Shown here in pieces: positions 1-6,831 of a stretch of 64,000 bases of DNA. The DNA is taken from assembly GCF_031020795.1 (NCBI RefSeq), contig NZ_JAVHJP010000004.1, forward strand, positions 1 to 64,000, read 5' to 3'. The position numbers and the translations under genes were made by a program. Positions within the stretch are counted from its first letter, which is position 1. The number at the start of each line of letters is the position of its first letter. The DNA comes from Hydrogenophaga pseudoflava. GTDB lineage: Bacteria > Pseudomonadota > Gammaproteobacteria > Burkholderiales > Burkholderiaceae_C. Below the pieces are notes generated by a model. The model made no database searches. It had not been told where the DNA came from and saw only the letters and a list, made by a program, of their open reading frames with translations.

Positions 1-27
1 TGAAAACTGGTTCGACTTCTTGCTCAT
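1..27 (-). CDS. Start of IS3-type transposase OrfA (partial)
   Basis: The first nine codons read MSKKSNQFS and then leave the window. The ATG at 27 is preceded by AGAGGA with 7-nt spacing. Short Lys/Ser-rich starts of this kind are common in IS3-family OrfA proteins, which bind the IS ends through a helix-turn-helix. The call rests mainly on position just inside an IS3-like terminal repeat. Confidence 0.5.
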
Positions 28-77
28 GGCTCTATCCTCTCAGGGAAAAGAGCCTCCTCAAAACCCGGGGCGGTTCA
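1..77 (-). mobile_element. IS3-family insertion sequence, one terminus (rest lies left of window)
   Basis: Read on the minus strand, the segment begins at 77 with TGAACCGCCCCGGGTTTTGA, which has the TGA start and C-run typical of IS3-family terminal inverted repeats. About 50 bases further in there is a good ribosome site and the start of a transposase-like reading frame. Only this end of the element is in the window, so its length, the other inverted repeat and any target-site duplication cannot be checked. Family assignment is from the terminus and the first residues of OrfA. Confidence 0.6.
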
Positions 78-272
78 CCCTGCATTCTCAGGCAGGGACA
101 TGCTGTATAGCTTGCTCAAGACGCGGTACTTACTGAAGGGCGACTTGTGGTCGTACAGGTCTGCCCTCTCGTCGAGAGAATCGACTGGCAAGGCAGTTGT
201 GCGCGACCACTCCGCAGTGTGATTGCTGGGGCAGGTCATCCGGGTGTAGTTCAACCCATGCTGCTTGGTAGC

Positions 273-304
273 AAAAAAAAGCCCCGGGTGCAAAGCGCCG
301 GGGC
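273..304 (-). terminator. Rho-independent terminator after the ParB-like gene
   Basis: GCCCCGG (281-287) pairs with CCGGGGC (298-304) around a 10-nt loop. On the minus strand the stem is followed by eight T residues. It lies about 30 bp beyond the stop codon at 334 and would end the DUF932-ParB transcription unit. Confidence 0.85.
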
Positions 305-333
305 CATGAGAGGGACCGTGGGTGTTTCCTCTG

Positions 334-2343
334 TCAGTCTGCCGAGCCTGGCGCATTCGCACCATTCACCGTTGTCGGCATCTGACGACCGAACACGGCA
401 GGCATCCAGCCACTGCCCTCGGCCAGTCGTTCGGCCTCCTGCGCAATCTCTGCCTTCTTGAGCTTGGACAGGCGCTGCACCTCATTCGGCGCGAACTGCG
501 CTACCGCATCCAGGATCGCGGCCTTGGGCACGTGCTGGAAATAGCTGTCGGCCGTGGGCTTCCACCACGCGGCCACGTCCAGGCCCAGCGCCAGCGCCAG
601 TTCGGCGCCGGACTGGCTGGCGGTCGCGCGGGGCGTCACCACGTCCACCGCCGGGGCGGTGCACAGCGCCAGCAGTTGAATCAGTTCCTCCTGAGATTTG
701 TCCAGCAGCACCGTGAACAGTTCGCCCGGTTCCTGCGGCAGCTTGTCGGCCCAGGTCTGCCGCAGCTCGCGCAGCGCGACTGCGGCCGGCGACTCTGGCC
801 AGTCGGGTGCCAGGTCTTCCAGACGATCGCGCAGACTCAGGCGCACGCCCAAGGGCAGGGCGTTGCGGTAGCCGCCTTGCAGGGCCTGCTGCACCAAGGC
901 ATGGACCAGCACAGCCAGCGCCACCTGTGGTTGTCGCGCCATTTCGATCTGCAGGGCGGCGGTTCGGTGCGCGCTCAGGCGCTGGGCCAGCCGGTCGGAC
1001 AGGTGTTCGGCGCCGTGTGGCACATCACCCGTGGTCGATTCATCCGACTCGCCGCCTTCGTCGCTAGGGGTTTGGCCGTTGGCGGCGCGTTGCCGCGCAG
1101 CGTCCAGCGCGCGCAGGGCCTTGGCTTCGGCTTCGCGCAATAGTCCCCGGTGCATCAGAGGCAGCCCCTCACGGTCCAGCGTGACGATGGCCCCGGCTAT
1201 GGTGCGGACCTCGGGCGCATGGCCGCTGAGCTGAGACTGGACGGCTTCGAGTTCAGTCGCCAGGGCCTCACGGCGCTGGTGCAGGGTTTCTGCCTTGTCT
1301 TCGTCGTCCGCTTCGTAGGCGTCCTCCAGCGCGGCATCGGTGCGGTCAAGGCGTCCTTGCAGGACGGCGATTCGCCGGGCTTCCTTCGCGCTGGGTTCGC
1401 GGCGCGTGCGCGGTGCATTCTGGAATGCCTGCCGCTCGGCAGGGCTCAGGTGCGGCACCGCCTCCACCCATGCCCAGCCCTCGGCGCGCACTGGCTCGGC
1501 CAGTGCCTCCAGCTTGTCGCGCACCAGCCGTTCCAGCAGCGCGGCATCGATCAGCGTGGTGCCGGTGGCCTCGTCGTCGTCGAACAGGTCGCGACGGATG
1601 CGGCCCCCGGCAGCGGTGTAGGCGTCCTGGCCGACGAAGCGCACCAGCGCATGGTCGGCACCGATTTCCCGCTCGGTCAGGCGCTGGCGAAGTGCAGCGG
1701 GCGAGCGCTGCCATTCGGGCGCGTCGTAGAACGCCGCTTCCTGGGCGGCAGGGTCGTCGGTGACGGCCAGCGCCATCAACTGGTCCAGGCTGACCGAGTC
1801 GGCGCGGTAGTCGGCCATCAGGCGCGGCGAGACGTTGGCGAGCTTGAGGCGGCGCTGCACCACCAACGGCGTGACGCCGAAGTCGGCCGCGATGTCTTCC
1901 ACGGGTCGCCCTTCGGCCACCAGGGCGGCGAAAGCCTCGAACTGGTCGGCCGGGTGCATCGCCTCGCGCTGCACGTTCTCGGCCAGGCTGGCGGTGCGCG
2001 CGCTCGCGTCGGCCACCAGCAGGCAGGGCACGTCCCAATCCTTGGCGATGCGGCGCTTCTTGGCCAGCAGCTTGAGGGCCGCAAAGCGGCGACCTCCGGC
2101 CACCACCTCGTAATGCCCGCCGTCCGCCGCCAGCGTGACGGTGAGGTTCTGCAGCAGACCTACGCGCTCGATGCTGGAGGCCAGCGCTTCGATGGATGGT
2201 CCTGTCGTCTTGCGCACGTTGCGGCGCGACGGGCGCAGCCGCGACAGCGGCACGAGCAGCATCTGCTGCGAGGGCTGGGCGGGCACTTGCGGTGTGGGGA
2301 TGGCGTGCAGGGCCTGAGCTTCGGGTTGGGTGAGTGCGTTCAT
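334..2343 (-). CDS. ParB/RepB-family nuclease-domain protein of a mobile element
   Basis: This 669-residue protein starts with a ParB N-terminal domain at about residues 29-130, with the box VVAGGRRFAALK near 78-90 and ENVQREAMHP near 115-124. A helix-turn-helix follows near 140-165. The remaining 450 residues are a long, largely helical, charged extension, which makes it much longer than chromosomal ParB (about 280-300 aa) and typical of plasmid or ICE variants. AGGAG with 7-nt spacing supports the start at 2343. It lies downstream of a DUF932 gene on the same strand, a pairing common in integrative elements. Known members bind DNA and CTP, but whether this one partitions DNA or regulates genes is not shown. 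No parA is visible. Confidence 0.85.
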   Translation of the reverse strand: MNALTQPEAQALHAIPTPQVPAQPSQQMLLVPLSRLRPSRRNVRKTTGPSIEALASSIERVGLLQNLTVTLAADGGHYEVVAGGRRFAALKLLAKKRRIAKDWDVPCLLVADASARTASLAENVQREAMHPADQFEAFAALVAEGRPVEDIAADFGVTPLVVQRRLKLANVSPRLMADYRADSVSLDQLMALAVTDDPAAQEAAFYDAPEWQRSPAALRQRLTEREIGADHALVRFVGQDAYTAAGGRIRRDLFDDDEATGTTLIDAALLERLVRDKLEALAEPVRAEGWAWVEAVPHLSPAERQAFQNAPRTRREPSAKEARRIAVLQGRLDRTDAALEDAYEADDEDKAETLHQRREALATELEAVQSQLSGHAPEVRTIAGAIVTLDREGLPLMHRGLLREAEAKALRALDAARQRAANGQTPSDEGGESDESTTGDVPHGAEHLSDRLAQRLSAHRTAALQIEMARQPQVALAVLVHALVQQALQGGYRNALPLGVRLSLRDRLEDLAPDWPESPAAVALRELRQTWADKLPQEPGELFTVLLDKSQEELIQLLALCTAPAVDVVTPRATASQSGAELALALGLDVAAWWKPTADSYFQHVPKAAILDAVAQFAPNEVQRLSKLKKAEIAQEAERLAEGSGWMPAVFGRQMPTTVNGANAPGSAD

Positions 2344-2438
2344 GGTGAAACTCCTGTCGGGTGAGCGGTGAAGCGGGGTGTGTGGTGAGGGAAGGGCGGC
2401 TGCAGGGGCCAAGCCCTGCGCGCCGCGCGGGTTCGGAA

Positions 2439-3266
2439 TCAGGCCTTGAGCTGGCGCATGCCATCGGCCAGCAGCCACAGGGCGCGGTTCAGGCGCAGGT
2501 TCTGGTCGATGCCCTGCACGGGACGGGTGCTCTGGCGGCGCCCGTTGGCGCTGCGGCCGGTCAGTCCGCCCTTGATCAGGTTTTCCTGGGTGCGGTTGAA
2601 CACGCTCCACAGGTCGCGCCGGTCGTCGTCGTGGCGACGCGGCATCAGGATTTGCGACTCGGTGACGGGCGGCGCCTGCTCGGCGTCGTCGTACTTGAGG
2701 GCGAGCGCGGCACGCGCGAATACCTCCGACTCGCCCACGTCCAGCGCCACGGCCTGCATGGCCTCGCGCGATTCCTGCGCGTTCCCGAAGCCTTGCAACA
2801 CCGTGTAGGCGCCTTCGATCACCTGCGCGGCCACGTCGCCCTTGTGCGGCACGCGCACGTCGGCCACGGTGTCGCCGCACACCAGCCCGTTCTGGCAGAC
2901 GAAACGGAACATGCCCGCCAGCATCTGGTAGCTGCTGGTGCCGTCGTGCGAGTTGAGCAGGATGATTTCGTTGGCCTCGCGGCCGTTGATCTGGCTGGCG
3001 TGGCGCAGCCGGATCAGGTGCTTGGTGAACTCGCGCCGGTCGTCCTGGCGCACGCGGGTCTGGCACACCATGAAGGGCTGGAAGCCCTCGCCGCGCAACT
3101 CCTGCAGCACGGTGGCGGTGGGGATGTAGCTGTAGCGCTCGGAGCGACTGCCGTGCGGCGCCTCGGCAAAGATGGAGGGCGCCACGGCGCGGATCTGGTC
3201 ATCCGACAGCGGGGTTTCGGAACGCAGCACCGGCGAACGCGGTGCGAAACGAGAGGCAAGTTGCAT
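2439..3266 (-). CDS. DUF932 domain-containing protein (plasmid/phage-type)
   Basis: The protein has 275 residues if translation begins at 3266. An in-frame ATG six bases upstream (3272) is too close to the GGAG box, whereas 3266 has 8-nt spacing. The DUF932 core includes SSYQMLAGMFRFVCQNGLVC in the middle, followed by a C-terminal helical region ending in a QNLRLNRALW-like segment. DUF932 proteins are frequent on plasmids, ICEs and phages. Their function is not settled, and the family has been linked to plasmid maintenance and anti-restriction neighbourhoods. It is 95 bp upstream of the ParB-like gene and probably cotranscribed with it. Confidence 0.85.
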   Translation of the reverse strand: MQLASRFAPRSPVLRSETPLSDDQIRAVAPSIFAEAPHGSRSERYSYIPTATVLQELRGEGFQPFMVCQTRVRQDDRREFTKHLIRLRHASQINGREANEIILLNSHDGTSSYQMLAGMFRFVCQNGLVCGDTVADVRVPHKGDVAAQVIEGAYTVLQGFGNAQESREAMQAVALDVGESEVFARAALALKYDDAEQAPPVTESQILMPRRHDDDRRDLWSVFNRTQENLIKGGLTGRSANGRRQSTRPVQGIDQNLRLNRALWLLADGMRQLKA

Positions 3267-3300
3267 GGTCATTTCTCCAAATGAAGCTGGCTGTTGAAAA

Positions 3301-3349
3301 CACCCACCGGATTCCTAGATTCGGAGCCCTCTTCGGGTCTTCCGGTGGG
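3301..3349. repeat. Inverted repeat in the DUF932 leader
   Basis: ACCCACCGGA near 3301 and TCCGGTGGGGT near 3340 can form a long hairpin with a smaller GAGCCC/CGGGTC pairing inside. It sits 35-80 bp upstream of the DUF932 start on the minus strand, where it could be an mRNA leader structure or an operator. This is visible only as base complementarity. Confidence 0.5.
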
Positions 3350-3429
3350 GTCGGCGCAAAGACCTGGGCCGGTCCCGTCGCCACCGTCTTTCCTGAGTTC
3401 ATCGCCCGCGACCACAGGAGCGCGCCACC

Positions 3430-3650
3430 CGGTGCCGTCAAGGAAGCAAGCGCCAGGGTTGGTGCGGCCCGCAGGCGCAGCCGAGGACACGGCCTGGCGC
3501 GCCTTGACGACACCGGGCGGTGTGCTACGGTCGCGCAAGTGGTGATGGACGAGGGAAGAGGGCGCCAGTGGCCCCTGGCCGCAGATGGCGCCGACCCCAC
3601 GCAAGCGCAGCGCGCAGGTCCGGTCGCAAGGCCGGGCCGATGGCGTCAGC
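3430..3650. repeat. Island intergenic repeat element, copy a
   Basis: Most of the 534 bp between DUF932 and the gene at 3801 has no convincing gene. This part holds GTCAAGG (3437) and CCTTGAC (3502) as an inverted pair 65 bp apart. GCAAGCG plus AGCGCGCAG follows from 3601, and GGCGTCAG near 3642. The same ordered blocks recur at 4868-5040 (first pair only) and 6417-6640. Copy a is the most diverged. In copies a and c a minus-strand core gene lies on one side and plus-strand cargo on the other. Confidence 0.5.
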
Positions 3651-3800
3651 CGACCGGAGGGAAGGAAACAATGGAAGCCCGCCAGGGACGAGACCGCGTG
3701 ACCGCAGGGAACTGGGCTCGGTGCGCAGCACGACAGCGCGGCCGGCCAGCCTCACAAGGCCGGCGACGCCCGGTTGCACGGAGCGCTCTACGATGACGAC

Positions 3801-4469
3801 ATGACCGAGAAAGACCAGAACCACCCAGATCCCCTGGAGCAGATGCTGCTGCGCTCGGATGCCTTGCACGAACGGCTGAACGAGCTGCTTGACGACGCCG
3901 CGTTCGACGGGTCTGCGCGTGGCGAGGCCGCTCTGGGCATGTGCGTGGTGGCCATGGAGCACGGGACCGCCTTGCGTGCCTTGATGGCGCTGGGACTGCC
4001 GACCTCGGCGGTCAGCTTGATGCGGCTGCAGTTCGAAGCCTTGACCCGCTCGATGTGGCTCATCTATGCGGCCAGCGATGCCGCCATCGAGAAGCTGTCG
4101 GCCCCGCTCACGCTCGAAACCGAACAGGTCGCCAAGAACCTGCCCAGCGCAAAGGAAATGATCGAGCAGATCGGCAAGCGGGTCGGGCAGAGTGTGCCTG
4201 CTGCGGCCCACGGGATGCTGACCCAGTTCAAGGACGTGTCCTGGAACGCCATGAACTCCTTCGTGCACGGCGGCATCCACCCACTGCGACGCAGCGCCGA
4301 TGGTTTCCCCGTGCACCTGGCCCTGCAAGTGCTGCGCAACTCCAATGGACTGAGCACCATGACCGGCATGACGATGGCAGTGCTCACCGGTGACGAATCC
4401 ATCGTCCAGCCGATGATCAAGATCCAGCCGGCGTTCGCCGACTGCCTGCCGGATCTGCTGAAACCCTGA
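3801..4469 (+). CDS. Uncharacterised helical protein, island cargo
   Basis: I do not recognise this 222-residue protein with certainty. It is soluble-looking and largely alpha-helical, with an acidic N-terminus (DPLEQMLLRSDALHERLNEL) and a central segment LRALMALGLPTSAVSLMRLQ. Later come a conserved-looking SFVHGGIHPL with two His, and TGMTMAVL. The VHGG segment recalls several uncharacterised DUF families that are also all-helical. An in-frame ATG at 3774 exists, but 3801 gives the more protein-like N-terminus. Transcription is opposite to the flanking ICE-type genes, which suggests independent cargo. It ends 33 bp from the convergent DUF2958 gene. Confidence 0.75.
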   Translation: MTEKDQNHPDPLEQMLLRSDALHERLNELLDDAAFDGSARGEAALGMCVVAMEHGTALRALMALGLPTSAVSLMRLQFEALTRSMWLIYAASDAAIEKLSAPLTLETEQVAKNLPSAKEMIEQIGKRVGQSVPAAAHGMLTQFKDVSWNAMNSFVHGGIHPLRRSADGFPVHLALQVLRNSNGLSTMTGMTMAVLTGDESIVQPMIKIQPAFADCLPDLLKP

Positions 4470-4502
4470 AAACCCGGGCGTCCGTGACACCCTGGTGGCT
4501 GG

Positions 4503-4850
4503 TCAGACGACGATGCGTCCGGCCAGCCGCGCGTCCCGAGCGTAGGCGCTCAGGCGCTTTTCGGCGCGAAAGTGCAGGTCGCGCTCAACCGGCAACCCGA
4601 GCCGACCACGTACCGTCGCCAGTTCCTGAAGACTGACCCAGCCCAGTTCGGGTGCACCCAGGCCCAGGTCGCACAGACCGAAAGCATGATCGTGGTCGTC
4701 CGGGTCGATCTCGGTCAGCAGCCAGGTTGCGCCAGCGTCGGGTGTGAACAGCTTGACCACGGGCGCCGGGTCGAAGTCGGGGTTCTGCAACGATTCGCGG
4801 CCGTTGGCCAGCAGCAGGACGCGCTGCTCGTCGGTGATGAGTGCGTTCAT
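4503..4850 (-). CDS. DUF2958 domain-containing protein
   Basis: This 115-residue protein starts MNALITDEQR and contains PVVKLFTPDAGATWLLTEID and DHAFGLCDLGLGAPELG. It ends in a FRAEKRLSAYA segment, the full DUF2958 pattern. The family is small, acidic, of unknown function and almost confined to plasmids and integrative elements. GGAG with 6-nt spacing fixes the start at 4850. Copy b of the island repeat lies directly upstream, so its promoter is probably inside that repeat. Confidence 0.85.
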   Translation of the reverse strand: MNALITDEQRVLLLANGRESLQNPDFDPAPVVKLFTPDAGATWLLTEIDPDDHDHAFGLCDLGLGAPELGWVSLQELATVRGRLGLPVERDLHFRAEKRLSAYARDARLAGRIVV

Positions 4851-4867
4851 GGTGAACTCCAGAAGGA

Positions 4868-5040
4868 AAGCCGGGCGGGATTGCCCGCAGCCTCCGGGTC
4901 ACGGCGCAGCGCAGCGGTCAAGGTTCGTAGACGGCCGCCCAGGCCGCCAGCGCAGCGCAGGTGCGCGCCGACCTTGACGGCGAGAACGACGTGGCACGCT
5001 GGGTACAACAGCAAGCCAGCCCCACACACTGCCCAGATGC
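4868..5040. repeat. Island intergenic repeat element, copy b
   Basis: It contains CGGGCGGGATTGCCCG, then GTCAAGG (4917) and CCTTGAC (4972) 55 bp apart. AGACGGCCGCC lies between them, and CTTGACGGCGAGAACG plus CGTGGCA follows. The same blocks appear in the same order at 6417-6600 upstream of radC. The element sits between DUF2958 and the thioesterase gene, both on the minus strand. It contains no gene. Confidence 0.65.
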
Positions 5041-5060
5041 TCCGATTGGGCGGAGTGCGT

Positions 5061-5585
5061 TCAGGAAATTTGCTGTTCCCGAAGGCTGAATGAATCGGAT
5101 GACTCACACTTACCAGGCGCGTCTTTAACCAAGCCAACGTCCGAGTTCATCCCGAGCGCCACAACCTTCGCGGCAATGCGCGACTCCATTGAGACTCGTG
5201 GCGCCACCACCAGAATGACGGAGCCTTCGCAAACCACTTCGTGGTCGTCGGATGCCTGGATGCAGAACTTCGCGCTTCGCTGCCCCAGGCGTTCAACCCA
5301 TCCTCGCAGCTTCAGGGTCGATCCGGGCGGGATCGGCCCCTTGTGCTCCAGCTCTATCGTCCGGCCCACCACGACCTCCGAGGTGGCATCCACGTGCCGC
5401 TGCATCTCGCGGATGCAGATGGACTCGACAACGGCGACCAGATACCCGGTCGCCAGGCATTCGATCAGCCGCTGCGCATAGTCGCTCCCATGCGGGAGCC
5501 TTGAAAACAGAGCCCGGGCCGTCTGTTCGGGCGGCACGCTGTAGGTTTCTTCAAAGGAAATTTCACTGATGCCTTGGTGGTTCAT
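5061..5585 (-). CDS. FlK-like (fluoroacetyl-CoA thioesterase family) hotdog thioesterase
   Basis: The protein has 174 residues. Residues 8-125 follow the FlK hotdog fold: TYSVPPEQTA near 14-23, then LATGYLVAVVES at 44-55 and ELEHKGPIPPG at 78-88. The Thr-Glu-His set that defines FlK catalysis is present as T46, E54 and H81, with the same T-to-E spacing and the same PPG after the His. Relatives hydrolyse small acyl-CoA thioesters, and the substrate here is unknown. The C-terminal 40 residues are extra. The start at 5585 is chosen by homology, since no strong ribosome site is visible and the frame stays open upstream. It is unexpected cargo in a mobile island and could protect against a toxic acyl-CoA. 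Confidence 0.8.
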   Translation of the reverse strand: MNHQGISEISFEETYSVPPEQTARALFSRLPHGSDYAQRLIECLATGYLVAVVESICIREMQRHVDATSEVVVGRTIELEHKGPIPPGSTLKLRGWVERLGQRSAKFCIQASDDHEVVCEGSVILVVAPRVSMESRIAAKVVALGMNSDVGLVKDAPGKCESSDSFSLREQQIS

Positions 5586-5835
5586 GGAATTGGGCGAGGG
5601 GTTGATGGCGCGTATTCGCTCTCCGAAACCCCGCGTCAAAGCGGGGTGACAGGAACAGCGTTCGATCCTCGTTCGGATGCATCGCGTCTTCAACCCAGCC
5701 AGGCGTTCTCCAGCGTAGCTGGCTCGATGCAGATGTCCGGGGTGGTTTCCGACAGAGGATGCCCCACCGCTTCCGGCCTTGAAACCATGAAGTGTTCGTG
5801 CCACTGGGTGGTGGCACGCTGTTGGGCAGGAAGCG
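5586..5835. other. Gene-poor spacer with a leader hairpin
   Basis: There is no convincing gene here. ACCCCGC (5628-5634) and GCGGGGT (5641-5647) form a perfect 7-bp stem with a 6-nt loop, 43-62 bases upstream of the thioesterase start on its own strand. The piece GTGGCACGCTG near 5811 also occurs in repeat copy b, so a repeat fragment may be present. Confidence 0.4.
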
Positions 5836-5862
5836 AAAAAACGGGAGCCGGTGTGGCCCCCG
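5836..5862 (-). terminator. Rho-independent terminator after radC
   Basis: On the minus strand CGGGGGCC (5862-5855) pairs with GGCTCCCG (5849-5842) across a 5-nt loop, with one G-U pair. It is followed directly by six T residues. It begins 12 bp past the radC stop codon. Confidence 0.9.
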
Positions 5863-5873
5863 GTCGCGCGGGC

Positions 5874-6395
5874 TCAGATCAGCCCACGCTCAGCAAAGGA
5901 CAGGATCGTTGGCCCTGCCAAGATCAGGTGATCGATGACCCGCACGTCCACCAGCGACAGCGCGCTCTTGAGGGTCTGGGTCAGATGCTCATCGGCCCGC
6001 GAGGGCTCGGCCACGCCCGACGGATGGTTGTGCACCAGGACGATGGCCGCCGTGTTGTGTGCCATGGCTTCCTTGACCACCTCGCGCGGATAGACCGATG
6101 TCTGGGTCACGGTGCCGCGGAACATCTCGACGTACTCGATGACCCGGTGTTGGGCGTCCAGGTGGATCACCGCGAACACCTCGTGCTCCAGCGTGCCCAG
6201 CTTGATGCGCAGGAAATCGCGTACCGCTTGCGGAGACGACAGCATCTCGGTGCCGCGCAACTGACCTGCGAGCACCCGCAGCGCGGCCTGCAGCACCTCT
6301 GCCGGCTCGGCCGGACGGTAGCTGCCCGCGACATCGCGAACGAGCAGGGAGGAATCGATGGAAGACGTGAACGACAGGGAAGACAGCTGCGACAT
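5874..6395 (-). CDS. radC: RadC-family JAB/MPN-domain protein
   Basis: This 173-residue protein is mostly a JAB1/MPN metalloprotease-like domain. E72, H122, H124 and D135 in VHNHPSGVAEPSRAD form the JAMM zinc-binding set. It is shorter than chromosomal RadC (about 225 aa) because the N-terminal helix-hairpin-helix part is reduced, as is usual for copies carried by plasmids and islands. GGAG with 6-nt spacing sets the start at 6395. The name RadC is historical: a repair role is not supported in general, and the biochemical activity of island copies is unknown. Repeat copy c lies immediately upstream. Confidence 0.9.
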   Translation of the reverse strand: MSQLSSLSFTSSIDSSLLVRDVAGSYRPAEPAEVLQAALRVLAGQLRGTEMLSSPQAVRDFLRIKLGTLEHEVFAVIHLDAQHRVIEYVEMFRGTVTQTSVYPREVVKEAMAHNTAAIVLVHNHPSGVAEPSRADEHLTQTLKSALSLVDVRVIDHLILAGPTILSFAERGLI

Positions 6396-6416
6396 GATCG
6401 GCTCCGGTTCGGAATC

Positions 6417-6640
6417 GGGCGGGATTGCCCGGAACCGGCCACCCACGCCGCAGCGCAAGCAGTCAGGGGTCGGAGGCGAAGCCAGAGACGGCCGCCAGGA
6501 CGCCAGCGTGCAAGGCACGCGCAGCCCTTGACGGCGAGAACGGCGTGGTAAGTTGAAAGGACACAGCAAAACGCCACCCCCGCACACCACAACAGCCCCG
6601 GCAAGCGGAGCGCGCAGCGGCCATGCCGCGGAGGCGTCAG
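6417..6640. repeat. Island intergenic repeat element, copy c
   Basis: It begins CGGGCGGGATTGCCCG and then holds GTCAGGG (6462), AGACGGCCGCC, CCTTGAC (6526), GGCGAGAACG with CGTGG, and ACAGCAAAACGCCAC. It continues with GCAAGCG and AGCGCGCAG from 6601 and GGCGTCAG near 6633. The first part matches copy b closely and the last part matches copy a. It separates minus-strand radC from the plus-strand defence cassette. It contains no gene. Confidence 0.65.
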
Positions 6641-6738
6641 GGATCAAAGCCGGATGGCCGGGATTCGGCACGAAGCCCGGGGCGCAGCCCGCGAGCCCGG
6701 TGGCGGGACGCCGAGACGTCAGTGAACTTGCATCTTTG

Positions 6739-6804
6739 CTGAACAGTAAATATTGCGATTTTTTGGAAAATTCGATAGAGTGCAGAAATTCACTGTGCAG
6801 TAAA
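6739..6804 (+). promoter_or_regulatory. Candidate promoter of the defence cassette flanked by paired 12-bp motifs
   Basis: In an AT-rich stretch unlike its surroundings, TTGCGA (6753-6758) and TAGAGT (6776-6781) form a sigma70-like pair with 17-bp spacing. The motif CTGNNCAGTAAA occurs just upstream of the -35 box (6739-6750) and again just downstream of the -10 box (6793-6804). The copies are direct repeats 54 bp apart, about five helical turns. This is the arrangement expected for cooperative repression, possibly by the winged-helix protein encoded next. Boxes were identified by eye. Confidence 0.55.
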
Positions 6805-6831
6805 CCGCCCAAAAGCATGCTTGAGCTGACC

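Noticed and set aside
75..365. Small minus-strand gene at the left edge
   Set aside because: Its stop is supplied by the IS3 terminus and its N-terminal half crosses the terminator at 273-304. Only the middle looks protein-like, so at best it is a gene fragment.
334..3066. One 910-residue ParB-like protein
   Set aside because: The first 241 residues are an alternative frame of the DUF932 gene. A strong AGGAG and ATG at 2343 give the true start.
5586..5804. N-terminal extension of the FlK-like thioesterase up to 5804
   Set aside because: The added residues have no hotdog similarity and cross a leader hairpin. The family alignment begins near MNHQGISE.
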